Origin: Lachnospiraceae bacterium
GTDB lineage: Bacteria; Bacillota; Clostridia; Lachnospirales; Lachnospiraceae
Direction of reading: 5' to 3'
DNA length: 6,561 nucleotides
NCBI GenBank assembly: GCA_017477005.1
Contig: JAFUXY010000209.1
Location: 1-6,561 of the forward strand
The first letter of the stretch is position 1. Every line of letters starts with the position of its first letter. Both the position numbers and the translations under genes were made by a program. The notes beneath the pieces are model-generated. The model made no database searches and had not been told where the DNA came from. It saw nothing but the letters and a program-made list of their open reading frames with translations. This document shows positions 6,401 to 6,561 of the stretch, in pieces.

Positions 6401-6561
6401 GTAGGCAAGGCGAATATCACGGTGAAGGCGCAGGCGACGGCGGAGTACAAGGAGGCGTCCTTTGTCGCGAGCCTGGCCGTGGTACCGGGGGCGACGGACA
6501 AGGTTTCTGCGGAGAACCTCGCGTCGGGCGTGAAGGTGTCATGGAAGAAGGTCGAGGGCGC
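350..6561 (+). CDS. Giant secreted modular surface protein: LRR_5 / C-type lectin / beta-propeller / Big_2 adhesin (3' partial)
   Basis: One frame is open from ATG 350 to the window end: 2070 complete codons, no internal stop, no C-terminus. Domain order by residue: signal peptide 1-36; acidic stalk 37-166; BspA-type LRRs 167-538; C-type lectin 546-681; Ig-like 690-769; unrecognised beta-rich module 791-1062; probable beta-propeller 1128-1472; two CARDB-like folds 1478-1684; Pro/Asp linker 1685-1705; Big_2 1706-1785; divergent InlB B-repeat 1796-1867; Big_2 1878-1958; variant Big_2 1964-2046; Fn3 from 2048. Such stacks are known from exported adhesins and glycan-binding proteins of gut Firmicutes. 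No enzyme active site was recognised, so a binding or adhesion role is inference. It has its own promoter and ribosome site and follows a terminator, so it probably begins its own transcript. Anchor type (sortase motif, SLH or wall-binding repeats) cannot be seen. GC content and codon choice shift near 3540, suggesting mosaic assembly. Confidence 0.97.
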   Translation, partial: MGKKFWKRFTKRRMLAGLLALVLAMSGVWPMTLLAADELEGEAESVEEAGSRDVGTSVEGGVEEEETEYSVSVGEDVGSYEEELPQEEVDSSNPYSEAGSNEDLSGGGFGEESLPSEKSDSAIEGEGTEVASESEEVESQSGTEEDGIVEKSEEIVKENADMLDADWSFEDYTYTWLSGSEAAITGYTGTGGNITIPGTIGKYTVTRIWDNAFKGKSEITGVTLPESIEIIGYYAFTGTGIESINIPKNVTKCRDWNYNGPFTGATALKEVTFEVGMKAIPSCVLSGASNVTKVTIPDGVNSIGYCAFLRCSALTEVVLPENLESIDFGAFEGAGITSVVIPKNVLNCEGKDNRGPFASSMVKEVVFEEGIKMIPANVLHSANRVTKVLIPNGVTAIGTDAFNNCSALTEVVLPESLESIGKSAFSGTGITSVTIPKSVTICGGGDGFGPFTRAQALKEVVLEAGMKTIPANMLSCWGYQSYVEQVTIPDTVEEIGDGAFYCCNHLSDIYYAGSESDWKSIIIQSNNEPLSSATIHYNSAPSTSNHRYQLFDTGLTWEDAKKYCESVGGHLATITSISEQEEVDNLLGTGTRNSYWIGGYRESNTWKWITGEDMSYTNWASGEPNNYKASSDEGEDSLMLYRNKNPLGPSWLGAWNDLYHDGTSGDEEFFGLDNFGFICEWKSAEQESTCLVDISPTSFTCDGKEKKPAVTVRKIVNGHAIVDGNTNVLQEGVDYTVSYENNVDVGTAKVIVEGKGEYNGKVVKYFTIKEAPESGGTGEQGNNGNVKTLADFSIGKPKSGNITNETVVKFFPGDWSVSTADFPVQMKMDVNGDGSYNIRLSIGIGRKDLLDDETSWFDYKKKIKDIKKNIEEAKDVRDLKYYYENWAKQDFWGNKKNNVIKKSLVKTSKFQVFPELSCMGYGELKCDKDGNILSQEVKVATTANWEGSVDWKFFTPIGPMYLELKGGARVKGTIGPKYQVKEDKWEIVDGSLTLEPNISLEGGYGIAKVATMGAYGQASVPITLLPKSKGEFNAEAGVHLYAVFIIDWNYSLAKISVPLWGDSEQGDSLNEEAAALYAPEGYEWKLDDEEYIDTSFVEETTEWEGGADALLSDGNAGTGQSTLQEGILPTSLPMMTKIGNKKLLVWQAFDKEKNMLDACSLMYSVFEDGKWSEPAAVYDDGTSDFYADLKTINGNAVLVWQNADQAFGTEENTTTALEKMGAHSKIYAATFNASSNKFENIQNVSGDRTGMMPQVFEDGSKTVVTYVRNSDNAMMQTSGTNSILLRTMESGSLSDETTLLSTSQTVDNYTYRNGEVYYVAGDPSGDTQGTLLRNQKGQVVSSADGQAENVSYLANAGGQVVYLENGQVFSCESGSSSSLAGKALVGNGAKFCTNGTKSGIVWPSYDEETNTGSILASMLGEEGYAEAVTLYEAKGTSFRCISPVLDEDGRWQIAANAEDTQSGLHSLVYLEREEATDMSLDYATINEFDIDENGNIGVIYYVTNTSDRDIDTVILEAKKPGGDVITRKEISMKLAPGESGSGTEYVNFGALSGASDMQVSIYAKGQTDISENVITDKVGQTDISVASNYAEDDKSVYVVANLSNLSQFDADDIELSVAEEDKTLTKVDNISMNAGAEKEVECSVSKSDIAYNEDGIAYLKLVATAPSGDYNEDNNIAYVTLYNDSYTEPKDPDPVDPIPEGPVVPVSDVTLSPSALSLKVESVGTLTATVLPETATDKTVTWKSSDEGVATVKDGTVTGVGEGTADITVTTADGAKTATAKVTVERKDEQGTDTKAYCTLTSTAGTGGTIRPSGEKKVAKGGSQSYVIKADTGYKISDVLVDGKSVGTRNTYSFIKPDADHAIEARFAAEGGESIVKAQKITMSKSQLNLEVGEKASVSATVSPENASNKTLVWTTSKAGVAAVKNGTISAVSAGEATIKANAADGSGVFGSVKVAVNPAQKKAQAITGTKSYKKNRTDKAFSLDAKLSTGNGKLAYQTSNGSVATVSSKGVVTIKGVGKANITVKAQATAEYKEASFVASLAVVPGATDKVSAENLASGVKVSWKKVEG
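458..847 (+). other. Acidic low-complexity stalk
   Basis: Residues 37-166 contain about 46 Asp/Glu against only four Lys/Arg (hand count), with Ser and Gly filling most of the rest and no Cys. It is predicted disordered. In exported Firmicute proteins such segments commonly separate the signal peptide from the first folded domain. Purine-rich coding here produces two long reverse-strand shadow frames (375-716 and 586-819), which were not called. Confidence 0.8.
848..1963 (+). repeat. BspA-type leucine-rich repeat (LRR_5) domain with three higher-order repeats
   Basis: Residues 167-538. Repeats of about 22-27 residues follow the BspA/LRR_5 pattern 'L.eV.lP..l.sIg..AF.g', with the conserved IP, I-G and AF positions visible throughout. 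Above that level are three tandem super-repeats of four LRRs each: 1004-1288 (95 residues), 1289-1570 (94) and 1571-1864 (98). In each, the second LRR lacks the AF ending and carries a loop ending in GPF. The domain closes with a DIYYAGS..DW segment often seen capping BspA LRRs. Family knowledge: BspA-like LRRs bind host or bacterial surface proteins such as fibronectin and fibrinogen. The ligand here is unknown. Confidence 0.93.
1985..2392 (+). other. C-type lectin domain (CTLD) with EPN and WND motifs
   Basis: Residues 546-681. The fold signature is clear: a WEDAKKYC helix (C564), GGHLATI, the WIGG strand at 596-599, W-S/A-GEPN at 620-625, WND at 655-657 and the closing FICEW with C679. C564 and C679 match the long conserved disulfide. 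The second canonical pair is absent. By comparison with mannose-binding protein, E623, N625, E635, N656 and D657 occupy the site-2 calcium and sugar ligand positions, and EPN is the mannose-type motif. Calcium-dependent binding of mannose-like sugars is therefore a reasoned prediction. The domain sits directly after the LRRs, as part of the same distal head. Confidence 0.92.
2417..2656 (+). other. Ig-like spacer domain
   Basis: Residues 690-769. The pattern is 'F.cDGKEKKPAVTV...L.EGVDYTVSYENNVDVGTAKVIVEGKGEYNG...YFTI' (abridged), an all-beta repeat of about 80 residues common in large clostridial surface proteins beside LRR_5 domains. It probably acts as a rigid spacer. It is followed by a Gly/Asn-rich linker at about 770-790. 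Confidence 0.75.
2720..3535 (+). other. Unrecognised beta-rich module with a lysine-rich helical insert
   Basis: Residues 791-1062. I do not recognise a named family. It starts with an alternating beta-like stretch (PVQMKMDVNGDG, IRLSIGIG), has a charged, aromatic helical insert at about 856-903 rich in Lys and Tyr/Trp, then returns to long strands with Gly turns (LELKGGARVKG, LEGGYGIAKVATMGAYGQAS, AEAGVHLYAVFIIDWNY). The alternating strand pattern resembles a barrel or jelly roll. It is the most AT-rich part of the gene: 18 G+C in the 60 bases 2941-3000. Confidence 0.5.
3731..4765 (+). other. Probable beta-propeller, about seven degenerate blades
   Basis: Residues 1128-1472. Degenerate units of about 40-65 residues recur, each pairing a strand such as KKLLVWQ, NAVLVWQ, KTVVTYV, EVYYVAG, QVVYLEN, SGIVWPS or WQIAANA with a later strand like LMYSVFEDGKWSEP or KIYAATFNASSNKFE. 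About seven can be laid out by eye, and 345 residues suits a seven-blade propeller. No Asp-box series and no sialidase or lyase catalytic residues were found, so a binding or structural role is more likely than an enzyme. A preceding acidic linker (1063-1127) separates it from the unknown module. Confidence 0.55.
4781..5401 (+). other. Two CARDB-like Ig-fold domains
   Basis: Residues 1478-1578 and 1579-1684. Both show the CARDB-like logic of a strand with VTNTS or VANLSN (loss-of-contact 'N.S' turn), a lapses-to-'LAPGES' or 'MNAGAEKEV' turn, and in the second a closing DYNEDNNIAYVTL, the usual CARDB ending with paired Asn/Asp. They are probably stalk modules. A Pro/Asp linker (residues 1685-1705) follows. 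Confidence 0.6.
5041..5100 (+). repeat. 18-bp in-frame direct repeat at a domain boundary
   Basis: AGGGCAGACGGATATCTC occurs exactly at 5041-5058 and 5083-5100, 42 bases (14 codons) apart and in the same frame, encoding GQTDIS twice. It lies at the junction of the two CARDB-like domains. Loss or gain of one copy would remove or add 14 codons without a frameshift. Confidence 0.9.
5465..5704 (+). other. Big_2 (bacterial Ig-like group 2) domain, first copy
   Basis: Residues 1706-1785. Classic pattern: VTLSPSALSLKV, then TLTATVLPETATDKTVTWKS, SSDEGVATVKDGTVTGVGEGTADITVTT, ending AKVTV. It is a structural or adhesive spacer in intimin/invasin-like and clostridial surface proteins. It follows the Pro/Asp linker directly. 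Confidence 0.93.
5735..5950 (+). other. Divergent InlB B-repeat-like domain
   Basis: Residues 1796-1867. The sequence runs TSTAGTGGTIRPSGEKKVAKGG, then SYVIKADTGYKISDVLVDGKSVG, NTYSF and HAIEARF (abridged). It matches the known pattern 'aGtGGtIsPsG...v..G.s.ty.i.p..GY.i.dVlVDG.s.g....y.f..v..dH.I.a.F' of the divergent InlB B-repeat family. It is a short beta-grasp-like stalk unit sandwiched between two Big_2 domains. Confidence 0.85.
5981..6223 (+). other. Big_2 domain, second copy
   Basis: Residues 1878-1958. The sequence runs QKITMSKSQLNLEVGEKA, then SVSATVSPENASNKTLVWTT, VAAVKNGTISAVSAGEATIKA and ending VKVAVNP. It aligns over its whole length with the first copy but is clearly diverged, so it is not a recent duplication. 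Confidence 0.92.
6239..6487 (+). other. Variant Big_2-like domain, third copy
   Basis: Residues 1964-2046. It has the clostridial variant opening ITGTKSYKKNRTDKAFSLDAK, then GKLAYQTSNGSVATVSSKGVVTIKGVGKANITVKA, with an AEYKEAS loop and the ending LAVVP. This variant commonly comes just before Fn3 domains near the C-terminus of Lachnospiraceae surface proteins, which fits here. Confidence 0.82.
6491..6561 (+). other. Start of a fibronectin type III domain, cut by the window edge
   Basis: Residues 2048-2070 plus two bases. ATDKVSAENLASGVKVSWKK followed by VEG is the first two strands of an Fn3 domain, including the conserved Trp of strand B. The rest lies downstream. Confidence 0.7.

Overview
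The window reads as chromosomal or accessory DNA of a gut-type Firmicute, most likely a Clostridia member near Lachnospiraceae. This rests on the strong AAGGAGG ribosome site, the near-consensus SigA promoter, and a giant secreted protein built from modules common in such bacteria: BspA-type LRRs, a C-type lectin, Big_2 Ig folds, a divergent InlB B-repeat and Fn3. Genus cannot be fixed from the sequence.

Layout: bases 2-157 are the 3' end of a gene whose tail resembles Rpn/PD-(D/E)XK nuclease-transposase proteins, including a 12-bp tandem repeat that encodes REEG units. Bases 158-217 hold nothing recognisable. A probable rho-independent terminator (218-256), a promoter (282-310) and a Shine-Dalgarno site (337-343) follow. 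From the ATG at 350, one reading frame stays open to the last base (6561), giving 2070 complete codons and no stop. All other ORFs longer than about 60 codons in this stretch are shadows of that gene.

The giant protein, in order: signal peptide (residues 1-36), highly acidic low-complexity stalk (37-166), LRR region with three 94-98-residue super-repeats (167-538), C-type lectin domain with EPN and WND calcium/sugar motifs (546-681), Ig-like domain (690-769), an unrecognised mostly-beta module with a lysine-rich helical insert (791-1062), a probable seven-unit beta-propeller (about 1128-1472), two CARDB-like Ig folds (1478-1684), a proline/aspartate linker, Big_2, divergent InlB B-repeat, Big_2, a variant Big_2, and the start of an Fn3 domain cut by the window edge. 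The C-terminus, which would show how it is anchored, lies outside.

The inferred picture is a monocistronic, exported, modular adhesin. A distal N-terminal binding head (LRR plus lectin) is carried on a stack of Ig-like spacers. Base composition changes inside the single ORF, from AT-richer in the N-terminal half to GC-rich after about 3540, which suggests a mosaic origin. The main novelty is the combination of modules and the unrecognised 791-1062 domain. No unknown multi-gene system is visible.
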